Shown here piece after piece: positions 21,086 to 31,545 of a DNA stretch of 64,000 nt. Both the position numbers and the translations under genes were made by a program. This stretch comes from Deinandra increscens subsp. villosa. Taxonomy: Eukaryota > Streptophyta > Magnoliopsida > Asterales > Asteraceae. Every line of letters begins with the position of its first letter. Position 1 is the stretch's first letter. Location: NCBI GenBank assembly GCA_039602395.1, contig JBCNJP010000006.1:65786509-65850508 (forward strand), read 5' to 3'. Under the pieces are notes generated by a model that did not search any database, was not told the DNA's origin, and saw only the letters and a list, made by a program, of their open reading frames with translations.

Positions 21086-24000
21086 ATGGATTTTCAAGTG
21101 GTGGTTTTGGCAGGAGGCACTTCCAACAAGCTCGTCCCTCTCGTTTCCAAGGTTTTACTAACCCTAGCCTAGGGTTTCCTACACCATTCATATATGTATG
21201 TTATCCTCCTTATTCATCCAGTTTCGTATCTGCAGGATGTTCCCAAATCGCTACTCCCGGTGGCAAATCGTCCGGTTCTAGCGTATGTTTTGGATTTACT
21301 GGAGCAGAGTAACATCAAAGATCTCATCGTTGTAAGAAGATTTTCTCTTCAATAGGTTTATATGTTCAGTTGTTTTGATTCGTTTCTAGTTTGATATAAA
21401 CCCTAGAACTTTTATATAAACCCTAGAATCGTCCATTCACTGAACTATGCAAGTTTAAGCTATTCGCCCGTCCTGATATTACTGGTTATGAACTTATGAT
21501 AAGTTAACATTATAAGTTTGATAAGTATTTTACATAGTGACATCTGAATTCATGCATTGTTCACTTTTATAATTCGACATATTATGATCACATAATCTTC
21601 AAACTTTATAACAGAACTGCCTATCTAAAAAGGTTAAATGATTCAAAGGTATAGATAGACAAGCTAGAGTTGTTATTTAATGGTTGGGGTACAGGTTGTT
21701 GAAGGAGAAGATACAGATGGTCTTGTGGAAAACTGGATATCAGAGGCTTATGTTGATCGATTACATGTTCAGGTAAAGCTGGCTTAAGATTTAAGAACCT
21801 GTTTCTTTTCTGTGTTGGCGAAAGCTGTCTAGTTAGCTATGAATGATGGCACTTTCAAAGTTGATTTGAGAAAAAACATTAAGCGAGATGATAACTTGAT
21901 TCCTAGCACTTGCGTATTTTTGAATTGGGCTTGTTGAGATGTAAGTTGCAGGTTGCGCATATAGCTGATAGCATAATATATGATGCGCGTAAAAGAACCT
22001 TTAAAGCTCCTTAGTCAAAGTGATTTGCTTCCTCTTTAAAATCATAGATCATTTGTTCGCCACCACTCACCAATTATAAACCTAAAATAAGTTTGTTATC
22101 ATCCCTTTGTTTATGCATATTTGAAATGGAAGGATTTCTCCTGAATATGCATGCTGTAATAGTTAAAATATATGTATGTCTACTTTGTCTGAACGGCAAT
22201 AGAGGGATTTGATGTTACTATACCGATGTCCCCTATGTAATCATATTCTATTGAAACCAGATGTAAGGTGTTTTTTTTATCTTTCCCCTGCCATTTATGC
22301 AAATAGCAGGACGTTACTTATCATAATTAGTGCCATAAAAATCTTGTAGTCTTTTATGTGCAATTTTTAAAGCAAAAACAGCTAGCTTAGTTGGTAATAA
22401 CAAGACTTGAAACTTGAAGGTTTTAGGTCTAGTCCATTAGTTGTTATATCTTAATGAGGTAGCTTTTATTTTTTGTTTTGCTATTCACTTTTTTATTTTT
22501 TGGTGCGGGTGCGGGTTCGTGTGTGGGTGTGGGTGTGGGCTTTAATTAGGTTGTCTATTTATACTAGCTACATATTTTAAGACTAAGGTAGTGTTTGTTT
22601 GCTGGTCTCGGAATGAAGAATTGACTTTTGGTCCTAATAGAAGTGTTTGGTTAATGGGTTTGGGGATTTTAGAACGGGTTTAAAAATCTACGCACTACGT
22701 CCATTCCTGTTGCATTATATTATTAAACTAATATGCATAATGATCCCTAGTTACAAACCAAACACCCTAGGCGTTTCTTTTGTTAGTTATACTGATCTAT
22801 TACTTACAATTGAGTAGGATGTTCCTTTTTACGATTGACATAGTAATAAATAGCATTTTATTTAACCTTTAAAAGAATTCGTTAGTTACATTTCTTGTTA
22901 AATCAAATTTATGAAGGTCTTAGCTGTGGAACCTTTTAATGTTTACGGTTTATTTTTTTTAGTTATCATTCTTTTAGTTGATTATTTCAATCACTTTGAG
23001 ATTTTTTTTCGTTGAAGATTTTGTTTGGGAACCACACTCTTAAAAATTAGTGGGATGGATATTTTCTTTCATCTAAGAAAGGAAGCAAGAGTCATGTGAT
23101 TGCGGTTTTATTTAAAGTTGAGCTAAGCTTTAACATTTATAGGTTGCTTCTGTGGGGGAGGAAGTTGGGACTGCTGGTGCTCTGCGGGCAATTGCTCACC
23201 ACTTAACTGCATCTGATATCCTGGTTGGTTGGACATCTAACAGCTTTGTCTTATTTGACATCCTGGTAGTTTAGAGGTGGCAATTTTGGACTATATACTT
23301 ATGGATGGGTTGATTGGGTTATGTTTTATGTCTAATGGTTCAGTTAGGTAAAACTAATCAAATTTAGCTACAAAAGGAAAGGGGACACGTATTTTTTATT
23401 AACGCATACACCTCTCTAGATCACCACACTCATAAAGTTGGTTACTTGTCATGATAATATAGTTCTTGTAATCACACTAAACACACATTATTTATAGCAA
23501 GCTAAAAATCTTTTGGACAAAAAAGTGTCTCAGGCTCTGTTCTGGACTAAACTTGTTTTGAATGGTTACCCAATCCCGATTTCCCACCTCTAGTCATCAG
23601 GGTAAATCTGCTCTATGTTGCAGCACTAAATTTATGGTTTATAGGTTGTGAGTGGTGATCTTGTTTGTGACATATCCCCTGGAGCAGTGGCAGCTGCTCA
23701 TAGACGGCATGATGCAGCAGTAACTGCATTGTTCTGTGCTTCACCGATCAGTGGGCCCCCAGAGTCGGGCTCTTCTGGTGGAAAGGACAAAACAAAGAAA
23801 CCAGTACGGCATAATATCGTGGGCGTGGACATCACCCAACAATTTCTTCTATATATAGCAGCTGGTTGGATACTCCTCTATATATTTCATTTGCATTATA
23901 TCCTACAAGTATTCTTATCTATTAACAACAATATTTCTCATAGAGTAAAATTCTCATCGGTACGAGCCAATGGAATGGTGACCATTTTGTGATTTTCAGG

Positions 24001-27000
24001 TATGGAAGTTGAGAAAGATATTAAAGTTCAAAAGAGCATCCTTCGTGCTGTAGGGAAGGTAAATGTTACGTGCAGATATTCAGTCAGACTTTTTTATATC
24101 ACAATATTTTTCACTTAGGGTTTTCTTCTTGACACATGTAGATGGAAATTCATGCTGATTTAATGGATGCTCACTTATATGCATTTAAAAGGTTTTGAGG
24201 TCTAGATATTTTTTAATCGACGGTTATACTAAATTTATCTAATCTTAATTTATTTTCCGTATACTTGATTTATTTTCCATAGGTCTGTTCTTCAGCAAGT
24301 TCTTAATCAAAAGCAAACTTTTAAAAGCTTAAAGCTGGACGTGCTGCCTTATCTTGTTAAAAGTCAGCTGGTTGGTTTGTTAAGACTCTTTATGCAATTT
24401 TTTCCTTCACTTGTTAGTATTTTTATGTAATATCTTCTTTTGCTTAATCAGAGGTCTGAAATATTATTGAATGGAGCACAAGCTGAAGAAAATGGGAACG
24501 AGAAGGATTCTTATAATACTGATCAAGTGATGCTCTCCCAGCTACTAGCTAATGCATCTACACCAAGTTTTCATGAAGTATATGCCTCGGGTCCTAACGG
24601 TTTTTCCCCGGCTGAGAGAAAAACCCACAAATGTTGTATTTATATAGCCAACAAGACTAAATATTGTGCAAGGCTAAATTCCGTTCAAGCGTATAGTGAC
24701 ATTAATCGAGATGTGAGTTCCATTTTATTCTTTGGTTGTAAGGTCACTCATGTAGTCGTGTTTAAAGGTGGCCAAATGATGACAGAGCGAACCAGGTTTT
24801 TTTTGGTTTGGTTTGGTCGATTGGGTGGGGTTCAGGAGGGGTCAACCTGTTCTTATTCAGAATTTCTAAACTGTTTCATAGACGTTCACTGTGTCAAATT
24901 TGATTAAGAAAAATATAGTTATGATGTAATTTGTTGAATAAAACACATCCTGAATCTGGTCATCAGCTCATTTATAAGTAAATGGGTCAAAATTGCCACT
25001 TCTAGTCAATTTTTGTAAAATGAGCTGATTTTTCACTCTTAAGCATGCCAGGTCATAGGAGATGCAAGTCACCTATCTGGGTATTCATTCTCTGCACACA
25101 ACAATGTTATTCATCCATCTGCTGTTCTTGGCTCAAAAACAACAGTAAGTTATTTTCAATGACACTATATTCTAAACCTAATGTCTTCTTCATACAAGAC
25201 TGTGTATTGGACCATTGGTATAGATAGTTATCTTGATTTAGCGGTAAACTTTTGTGGGAGGTACTGGTCTTCTTTACCTGATAAAGAAGACTCGTCTTAC
25301 AACCTAGAGTTTGCAAGATATTCTCTTTATAAACATATGAAAAATCAAGACTGTATGGTTTATGATTAATCTGTAATTAATGGAGCGTTTAGTATTTTAT
25401 TTCCATGTACACCGGAAAAACAAAGGCCATATCAATTATTAAAAGAAATGGGTATTGCTACAAACCCACTGGTCATGTGAGCATGCATTGCTGAACTATT
25501 TTTATCTTGTTTATAGTTTATAGTGGTGGACAAATTGATGAGTCTGTCGAGTTGGGGCAGGTTGGGTTGGGTGACGATTGAAACTGGTTCTAGTCAAAAT
25601 GGGTAATCATATGGTGAAGGGCCGGGTTGGGCTGACATGCATATTCCTTTTATTTATTTATTTATAAAATAAATAAAGTGTTACATATGATTACAAAACT
25701 TATATTATTACAACAATGATCTGAACTCTTTTGAGTGTTTTCTTTAATAAAGCTACTTTTGAATGTTTTATGTATTTGAATACATATATGATGGCTTTCA
25801 ACCTGTGTTTAGCCGTTTGACCTGTTTTCTTTTTAGTTAAATTTATTAGCTTAACCCACTTGACTTATTAGAGATAAAGATAACCTAGACCCAACCAATT
25901 TCATATAAATATGTTGAAGTTGCCACCTCTCCTTATTTGTAATAGGTCTAAGTTACTTTATGCTTTCTGGAGTCTTGAGGCCATTTCCCTTTAGATTAGG
26001 GTTCCATATGCCTTTTAAGTTTTTTAAATACCTTGTAGCAACTTAATTTATCTAAATATAGGTTGGACCACAATGCATGCTGGGGGAAGGTTCGCAAATG
26101 GGTGACAAATGTAGCGTTAAACGATCTGTTATTGGCCGTCATTGTCGGATAGGGTCCAACGTGAAGGTATGTTCTATGCTTATCCTTTTTATAAAACTTA
26201 TCCATCATCATAAGGTGAGTACCATATGATGGTTTTTACTTTGATTAGTGGCTGGTGGAAAATGGAAATCAAGCAGTACAGATAATCAATAATTTAATAC
26301 CATAACCACACACTTAACATTGGCCTGTATCTGTAGGTTGTGAATTCAGTCATTATGAACCATGTTACCATTGGAGATGGGTGTTCTATACAAGGATCAA
26401 TTATTTCCAGTAATGTACAACTCCAAGAGCGTGCTGTGCTAAGGGATTGTCAGGTGCGTTCTTTTGTCCCTGGAATTAATAGAGGTAGCAAAATGAGCCA
26501 GGGAGGGTGAGACGGTGGGTAATGGTCGAGTATGGTTGGTTGACCCGGAACATTCACTTCAAGTCTATTTGTAATGTAAAATACAATTTCATCCTAGTTG
26601 TATGCCAAAGCTTAAAGTTGTCCCTAGCTTCATTGGTTACCCTATATGTCCTGCTTTCATTATTTATTTACAAATTTGGTCTGATTTCTTTGACATCACT
26701 AGCATCCAGCTGTTAAGCCCTATAACGTATGACGTGTCACAAACGTGATGGGCGTCTTTGGTCATTTTAGCTACAAAAACACATCCCTGTAGTTTCAATG
26801 ACTGTTCTTGAATATTTTATGAATTTTCAAGAGCTATGAAGACAACCATCAACTAGGGGCGGAACTAGAAATTTTTTTAAGTAGTAGCATAAAAAATTTC
26901 TCGAACATTGATATATAAGAATTTCTTTCTTTAAGGAGTGGTACACATTTTTTAAGTGGTAGCACACGTACATAAAAACAAAAACAAAAAAAAATCCATT

Positions 27001-27913
27001 TTTTCCCATTTCGCGGACGAGTTAAAGGGTAGCACGGGCCAGCCCTGGCTCCATGCCAATTTTGCCCCTGACCATCAATCAACACCACTCCCTTCAATCA
27101 CTGCCACCCTCCATTCACCGCCAATCACCAGCCACCAAATTTCATTCATCTCTTAAAACTGAACATATTTATAGAAAGAAACACATGACCCTAAATTTGA
27201 ACAAACCCCAATACCAACGAGCACACTAACTGAACACATACTATGCTCAAAACAGTAACTCAAATACAATTGAACACACTAATCGAACACAAAGTCAAAT
27301 CAACCGGAATCAAACACATACACAAAGAAAATCATTATTTTTAAATCAAAATTGAAATCGAAGAACATAATATCTATAATTTTTAAGTGATATACAAATC
27401 GCTAAACTAACAAAGTCCCAAGTCGATATCAAACCTTGGAGATAATCCACAGCACACCTATCATCACTAGATCTCTGTCCTTTATCTTTTTTTTTAACGG
27501 CCTCTGTCCTTAATCTACCATGAAAGCAATGTGATCAGTAATACCAAGAAGCATTTATTTATGGAAATATTCATGCAATGCCCTTGGGGACAAAATAGAC
27601 AAATTCACATATAAATACATTCTTGGCTACTTTCAACCCATATGACCTGACCCATTTCCTTTTTAGTTTTCTTGCAAGTTTATATGTTAACCATTTGGGG
27701 CGTTATAGGCTAAAAAACATTCATCTAGCATTTCATAAGTAAATGTGTCCAAATTGATACCGCCATGCTCTAATATGTTCTATAAGTGTAGATGTGCATG
27801 TGTGATTACTTTCATTCTCTCTACTTACTGTGTTAAATACAATTCAGGTTGGTGCTGGTTTCGTGGTTCCTGCTAGCAGCGAGTACAAAGGGGAATCGTT
27901 GGCAAGGAAATAG
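21086..27913 (+). CDS. eIF2Bgamma: Translation initiation factor eIF2B subunit gamma, 13 exons
   Basis: Exons: 21086-21151, 21236-21331, 21695-21772, 23143-23223, 23645-23864, 24000-24058, 24142-24191, 24283-24370, 24452-24712, 25052-25144, 26062-26166, 26337-26453 and 27848-27913 (TAG). All junctions are GT-AG; the total is 1380 nt, 459 residues, close to plant homologues. eIF2B is the guanine-nucleotide exchange factor that recharges eIF2 for translation initiation; gamma belongs to its catalytic epsilon-gamma arm. The N-terminus has the nucleotidyltransferase-like VVLAGG and PKSLLPVANRP motifs (residues ~6-35). From residue ~334 a left-handed beta-helix of hexapeptide repeats follows (GSKTTVGPQCMLGEGSQMG, SVIGRHCRIGSNVKVVNSVI). 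The start ATG precedes DFQVVVLAGG as in homologues; an out-of-frame ATG at 21016 lies upstream. Introns 3, 4, 9, 10 and 12 carry small transposon insertions. The coding region is intact. Confidence 0.93.
22378..22540 (+). mobile_element. Candidate tRNA-derived SINE in eIF2B gamma intron 3
   Basis: A textbook A box, TAGCTTAGTTGG, lies at 22383-22394 and a B-box-like GGTCTAGTCC at 22426-22435, at tRNA-like spacing. The sequence continues into a T-rich stretch and a GTGCGGGTGCGGG run. There is no paired acceptor stem, so this is a SINE head rather than a tRNA gene. The 3' end is uncertain. Confidence 0.5.
22587..22766. mobile_element. Tourist-like MITE in eIF2B gamma intron 3
   Basis: The left end is GGTAGTGTTTGTTTGCTGG and the right end reads GGGTGTTTGGTTTGTAAC in reverse complement, the GTTTG-rich terminal repeat common in plant PIF/Harbinger and hAT MITEs. 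It is about 180 bp long and non-coding. The target duplication is unclear. Confidence 0.42.
23272..23592. mobile_element. MITE with TAGAGGTGGC ends in eIF2B gamma intron 4
   Basis: It begins TAGAGGTGGCAATTTTG and ends CCCACCTCTA, giving matching inverted ends, with GGGTTGATTGGGTT-type sequence inside. It is non-coding. No clean target duplication was found. Confidence 0.5.
24764..25013. mobile_element. Second AGGTGGC-ended MITE, eIF2B gamma intron 9
   Basis: The left end is AAAGGTGGCCAAATGATGAC and the right end GGTCAAAATTGCCACTTCTA. It is the same kind of element as at 23272-23592, diverged. The 155-codon ORF starting at 24440 simply runs from exon 9 into this element. Confidence 0.42.
25520..25930. 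mobile_element. Third AGTGGTGG/CCACCTCT MITE, eIF2B gamma intron 10
   Basis: It runs from about TAGTGGTGGACAAATTG to GTTGCCACCTCT, with GGGTTGGGTGACG-type words inside and TTGACCTG, ACCCAACC words near the right end. It fits the same family as the two copies above. The rest of the intron is AT-rich. Confidence 0.4.
26853..27070. mobile_element. hAT-type MITE with perfect 8 bp target duplication
   Basis: The 218 bp element starts CTAGGGGCGGAAC and ends TTTTGCCCCTG. It is flanked on both sides by ACCATCAA (26845-26852 and 27071-27078), an 8 bp duplication as expected for hAT transposition. It lies in eIF2B gamma intron 12 and carries no gene. Its ends resemble those of the larger elements at 31087-31537 and 61704-63066. 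Confidence 0.8.
27079..27847. other. Remainder of eIF2B gamma intron 12, no feature seen
   Basis: This is AT-rich and A-rich sequence with no recognisable gene or element ends. A CGACCCATTTCC-type repeat word occurs near 27650. Confidence 0.3.
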
Positions 27914-28609
27914 AAACATCCTCATTTTTACCTTCCAGCCAGGTTCATTTTGGTTTTGATTTTTAAGGAAATTGTACTTTTCTGTCGTATAAGGAAATCA
28001 CGAGTTTTAATGATAGTTTTTTCTAGGCTATTAGTCATTAAGAGAGCCGAGTGAAATCGAATTTTGAGTGAATTGGTAAATTAATTTTTTCCGTTAAATT
28101 TACTGTTGTTTCTGATGAGTATCTGAATATACTAGTGATTGGTGGGCCCTATGTTTTCCGCTTATTTCTATTGATCTCGACCATAGAATTTTGGGGTGGG
28201 GTAAACTAATAACACACCTCCATCTAACATTTAATTATATCCGGAGTAAATTACTATTTGCATTTTTGAGGTTTGGCTAGTTTTGTCATCTGCATCCGAT
28301 CTTTAAATTATTAACAAATCTCACTTGAGGTTTGTGTTTTGTTGCCATGTGAATCCTTGAAACTAACATGGATTAGATTTTTCTGTTAAGTAGAAGGATA
28401 TTTCAGTCAATTTATACATAGGGAACTATTTATGTAAGTTACAAAGATCTGTTTGTAGCTTTATTAAAATAAATAAATATGTATTTTTTTAACTCAGATA
28501 CCAAAGAGCACCATTATCTTCGTCAGACTAAATATGATTAATTTTTTAACTCAGATACCAGCGTACTGATCGGATACTTCTCCGCCATCAAACTAACTTT
28601 CGGAATGTA
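27914..28609. other. eIF2B gamma 3' flank with a possible Mutator-like terminus
   Basis: The first ~200 bp should include the eIF2B gamma 3' UTR. From about 28242 the sequence GAGTAAATTACTATTTGCAT and what follows resembles the AGGGTAAATTACACTTT-type ends of plant Mutator-like elements; no partner end was confirmed. TTTTTAACTCAGATACCA is repeated at about 28488 and 28541, on the edge of the next element. Confidence 0.3.
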
Positions 28610-29427
28610 AATAAAAGAAAGGCCACGAGAAAAAACAACACGCATGCAATAGGTAGGCAATGCGGAGAATAAATAACTAAATAAATAAATAAAAATCCCA
28701 ACCGGAAAGAGTACACACCCACATAGATAGGACCCTAAAAACGCAGACAATCACACGCAAAAGAAACGAGGAGATAAGGGAACAAACCACCCTAAAAATC
28801 TCTAACATTTATCTTACTTCTCCAGACTCTCCTATCATTGATCATGTCCTTAAATAAGTGCAAGTCTAACATATCACGCCTAATTTGCTCCTCCCACTTT
28901 AGTTTAGCCCTACCTCTATTTCTCACTCCCTTCAAGCGGTGAGTCATCTCCACATCGACCATGAGGATGAGTTGTCAAACAGTGTTCATTGTAATGTATA
29001 ATATTTGGGTTAGTATGGTTTTATACATGGAGAGTATGTGTCCTAACTGTTACAGGTTCTACATGGGTGTAGATGAGCCTGGTTGATACGAGTTATATAC
29101 CATGGGAGTAAATCGGTTAGTGACCCGACTTATACAGATTATATACCCAGGGAGTATGTGAGTTGATTGATACAGTTTCTATATTAGCACATATTTGTTT
29201 AACCAAAATGAACAAACTAAAATCAACAGTATGAAATTACTCACAAAACGCAATTTGCTAATTGCATAATATATAAATGTGATATATAATATTATTTGAT
29301 AGTGAAATTATAAAGAAGTAAAAGTATAAGGTAAATTAAAAAGCAAAAGTAAACAATTCTTAACAATAGGGGTGAAATTATAAAGAAGCAAAAGTATATG
29401 GTTAAATTGAAAAGAAATTTGTTTGGT
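28610..29427 (-). mobile_element. RTE LINE remnant, inverted near-identical copy of 5434-6229
   Basis: Read on the - strand it contains the same RTE C-terminal frame ending NVRDF-stop and the same AT-rich leader as the copy at 5434-6229. Homology stops sharply at 28610 (the contig 1 copy continues to its TTG tail, this one does not) and at 29427. One indel region near 28930-29020 differs between the copies. Confidence 0.65.
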
Positions 29428-30080
29428 TATTAGTACTTATCGATATATTACCTAGCCAATTCTGCCGCCACCCTTCCCCTCCCTCCAAAAATTTTTCTGC
29501 CGCCAGCCTAACCCTAGCGGCAATCATTCTGCCGCCAGCCCCCATCTCTCCCTCTTCCTCCGGCGATCTCAAACCTATTACCATGGCACTACTTGCTGCT
29601 TTTACTGCTCAAGAAAAAGCTACCAACATGCATCATAAGTTTCCCTTTACCCTCAAACCTAAAAATTACAACAACTGGAAGACAATGATCCAGCCATTCC
29701 TTGAAACCGGGAACATGTTTGGCTATATAGATGGCTCTATTCCTCTGCCTCCTGCTACTATTACTACTCCTGCTACCGGTACCGGCGAAAACTTTCAGCC
29801 GGCTACCACTCAAACTAATCCAAACTTCACTGCATGGAAGCATAATGATGCTCATATTCGTACGTTGCTGATCTCTACAGTCTCTGAGGAATCCTTTCAC
29901 TTTGTCAGTGGTACCACTGCTAAAGAACTCTGGGAAAATCTGGAACGCGGACATGCTCCTCAAACACGGGCTCGGGCACATACTCTCAAAACTCAGTTAA
30001 TGCGCCTTGTCATGAAAGGTGATGAACAACCTACTACTTATCTTAATCGTGCCCTAGCCTTAGCATCTGATTCACTCTAG
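29428..30080 (+). pseudogene. Truncated Ty1/copia gag fragment
   Basis: An ORF at 29583-30080 (165 codons) encodes the N-terminal part of a copia gag: HHKFPFTLKPKNYNNWKTM, then an acidic linker, ISTVSEESFHFVSGTTAKELW and TYLNRALALASDSL, followed by a stop. It is clearly related to, but distinct from, the gag of the intact element at 49642 (KFGFTLTASNYGYWKTM, SSDYLTRAQEYATAL). The leader from 29450, with CTGCCGCCAGCC repeats, resembles the leader of that element. Protease, integrase and reverse transcriptase are absent, and no LTR is visible. Confidence 0.8.
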
Positions 30081-30900
30081 AATTTTTTTGTAGTCCTCCA
30101 ATGTTCTAAACTAGATTTTGTATCTCGCGTGTTGTCGTAGAAATAACGTGGTATACAAAATAATTGTATTGTTATAGCGTAACGTAAAGAAAATAGAAAT
30201 AAAAAAATGTGAAACGCAACGTAAAAAAACATAAATAAGAAAAATCGTGTAAAGATGTTCCAATTGGCTCTAAGTTTTAAAATGTATGACCTAATAAGTT
30301 ATGTTACATGGTTTTAATTTTTACACCACGGACCCATGTTAAATGTGTTTCCTTTAGAGAAATCAAGGAAAAAATATATTAGGTGGATGTCATGTGACAT
30401 CAGATGAAGAGGTCACGTGACCTGGTTATTAATGTTGCTATTCATTTCTATTTATATAGCATATAACTTAGTTTTTGAGGATCTGAACGTTGCCACGAGG
30501 ATAACACGGGAGGGGGAAAATGTCTTAATGTGCTAAAGACGTAAAAAAATAAACAAAAACCCGAAACATTGAAGACATTGAAGAAAGAAAAAAACAAAGA
30601 AACAATGCCCGGAAAAAAAAAACAATGAAATCACTTTGCTACTAATAAAAAAACATTATAGTGACACTACTACTAATATTCAGCAAAGCTTTTTTTTTGT
30701 ATATTCTACTAGGTCTTGAGATGCGCGCGTTGCGCGAAGCGGAGGGATAACGCTAATTATTAAAATAGACCTGCGCGTTCCTGCTGAAGAAAAAAAATGC
30801 ATTAATGTGCTAAAGACGTAAAAAAACAGAACAACGAAAACACTAAAAAAAAACGTTGTATCAAAAAGAAAGAAAAAAAACCTAAATTGCATTTTTACTA
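30081..30900 (-). mobile_element. Helitron-like debris with a candidate 3' terminus
   Basis: Read on the - strand, GCGCAACGCGCGC can form a small GC hairpin, followed by ATCTCAAGACCTAG and then T at 30708, matching the Helitron rule of a hairpin before CTRR with a following T. ATGTGCTAAAGACGTAAAAA occurs twice (about 30527 and 30794), and ACGTTACGC-type words are shared with the 4.7 kb region. There is no Rep/helicase gene. Assignment is by motif only. Confidence 0.35.
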
Positions 30901-31086
30901 TTGCGATACTATTTATCGAAGTTGTAATTTGTTAATAGATAGGTAATTCACGTAAATATAATAAAACCGAGTCCATTAATTTTCAAACCAAACAACGGAG
31001 AAGCGTAGAGCAAGGGTCTCCACTTTCGTCTCCATTCAAGCTGTAGATTTAACCGTTTGTAAAAAGTAGGAAACTATGATTGAACT

Positions 31087-31537
31087 TAGGGGTGGACCTA
31101 CCCTATGGGCAGGGGTAACGCCCGCTACCCCTCGACTTTTACCACCATGTGGGATTTTTTTTTAATGTTTTCGGTATTTCACTGCCCCAGCGACGATTTT
31201 TTTTTCGCTACCCCTGGAAATATTTTACGTTTCACCTCGAACCTTTTTATGGTTATTATTTAAATCCCGACATGAAAATATGTTCAAAAACCCGTTAATT
31301 AATTAAAACCGAACAACTAACAAGTTTGTGCAATTTAGAAATACAAGTTGTAAGTTTAGGGGGTGAAGTGAAACAAATGGAGTGGATAACAAGAGTCCAT
31401 CGACATTTAGAAACCGACACATTTTGACCCCTCAAATTTAACATAATGCATTTTTGGACATAAGTTTCTGATGCCCTGTTAGTCCCGACAACTTTTTTTT
31501 AGCGCTACCCTTAAAAAAATTTCTGGATCCGCGCCTG
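31087..31537 (+). mobile_element. hAT non-autonomous element with 8 bp target duplication
   Basis: The 451 bp element starts TAGGGGTGGACCTACCC and ends GGATCCGCGCCTG. It is flanked by ATTGAACT on both sides (31079-31086 and 31538-31545). Its left ~200 bp match the - strand left end of the element at 61704-63066 (GACCTACCCT, ACGCCCGCTACC, ATGTGGGATTTTTTTTT, TTTAAATCCCGACATGAAAA), so it is a deletion derivative of the same family. It has no coding sequence. Confidence 0.82.
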
Positions 31538-31545
31538 ATTGAACT

